Below are positions 63,944 through 64,000 of a DNA stretch of 64,000 nt, one piece after another. The notes under the pieces were generated by a model. That model saw nothing but the letters and a program-made list of their open reading frames with translations. It was not told the DNA's origin and searched no databases. The first letter of the stretch is position 1, and every line of letters starts with the position of its first letter. Origin of the DNA: an uncultured Paracoccaceae bacterium (GTDB taxonomy: Bacteria; Pseudomonadota; Alphaproteobacteria; Rhodobacterales; Rhodobacteraceae); the NCBI GenBank assembly GCA_947502145.1, contig CANMYO010000004.1, forward strand, positions 287,232 through 351,231, read 5' to 3'. A program made the translations under genes and the position numbers.

Positions 63944-64000
63944 TTTTCGTATGGTGACGTGATTCATCGGTCGAAAATCGAGCGGTGATATGAGCGATCT
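63928..64000 (+). mobile_element. Start of an IS5-family insertion sequence (partial)
   Basis: From about 63928 (GGGTCAGGACCCATTGATTT) the sequence no longer resembles helicase, and an ATG at 63990 begins M-S-D-L, the start I know from IS5-family transposases of roseobacters (MSDLFWLT...). Only four residues are visible. The preceding CTAG (63924-63927) is a plausible target. The element is therefore inferred from its start and from the truncation of the relaxase. Confidence 0.5.

Noticed and set aside
1..64000. CRISPR array or toxin-antitoxin pair
   Set aside because: I saw no regularly spaced direct repeats and no recognisable toxin/antitoxin gene pair.

Overview
The window looks like a chromosomal segment of a marine alphaproteobacterium of the Roseobacter group (Rhodobacteraceae). 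This rests on gene content I recognise: an RHH-less PutA with divergent PutR, a PleD-like cyclase, a carnitine operon, a DUF3572 protein, a DUF6280-type protein, TolC next to Pcm, and an isolated CoxL-like subunit. Other signs are GC-rich codon use, many ATGA start/stop overlaps and several GTG/TTG starts. Names come from reading the translations; no database was searched.

Layout. 1-2.2 kb: end of a zinc-ribbon membrane protein, a PfkB sugar kinase and dtd. 2.3-5.3 kb: zinc uptake locus (znuA divergent from zur-znuC-znuB, with a palindromic Zur-type box between). 5.4-9.6 kb: CAP-domain protein, LacI regulator, an MttB-family methyltransferase and a HAD phosphatase. 9.8-14.3 kb: DUF3572, a diguanylate cyclase with decayed receivers, an ECF sigma cassette, an EF-hand protein and a NUDIX hydrolase. 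14.3-18.8 kb: a five-gene minus-strand carnitine operon in which every junction is an ATGA overlap. 18.9-19.6 kb: a GNAT acetyltransferase preceded by what looks like a complete ribosome-mediated attenuator. 19.6-25.5 kb: aldo/keto reductase, MFS transporter, metG, lytic transglycosylase, tRNA-Leu(UAA) and a frameshifted TPR gene. 25.5-33.9 kb: putR/putA, rhomboid, GFA protein, inositol-phosphatase family enzyme, metR/metF and a thioesterase gene with an in-frame amber codon. 33.9-37.3 kb: DUF2235 protein and a CoxL-like subunit without its partners. 37.5-51.9 kb: valS (carrying a long palindrome inside the coding sequence), an aminotransferase, a small membrane protein, phosphatase, ABC exporter, ygfZ, efp, DUF6280-type protein, cobQ, a PopZ-like protein, tolC and pcm. 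52.0-60.2 kb: tRNA-Cys, then a catabolic locus with a TctCBA transporter, a metallo-beta-lactamase-fold hydrolase and a small monooxygenase, divergent from two dehydrogenases, a GntR regulator and CutC. 60.2-64 kb: mobile DNA with a transposase remnant, a MobC-like gene and a relaxase-helicase that has a 5' frameshift and a 3' end cut by an IS5-type element.

How the genes fit together. Compatible-solute nitrogen and carbon use is prominent: carnitine is oxidised and cleaved towards glycine betaine, a nearby MttB homologue could demethylate betaines, and PutA degrades proline. Zinc supply is controlled locally by Zur. The TctCBA locus probably imports a carboxylate or hydroxy acid that is processed by neighbouring hydrolase and dehydrogenases under GntR control. 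Three or four genes look broken (TPR protein, thioesterase, relaxase, transposase), so either some genes are decaying or a few bases are sequencing errors.

The observations I rate highest are the attenuator-like leader before the GNAT gene, the palindrome inserted in valS, and the unassigned TctCBA catabolic locus.
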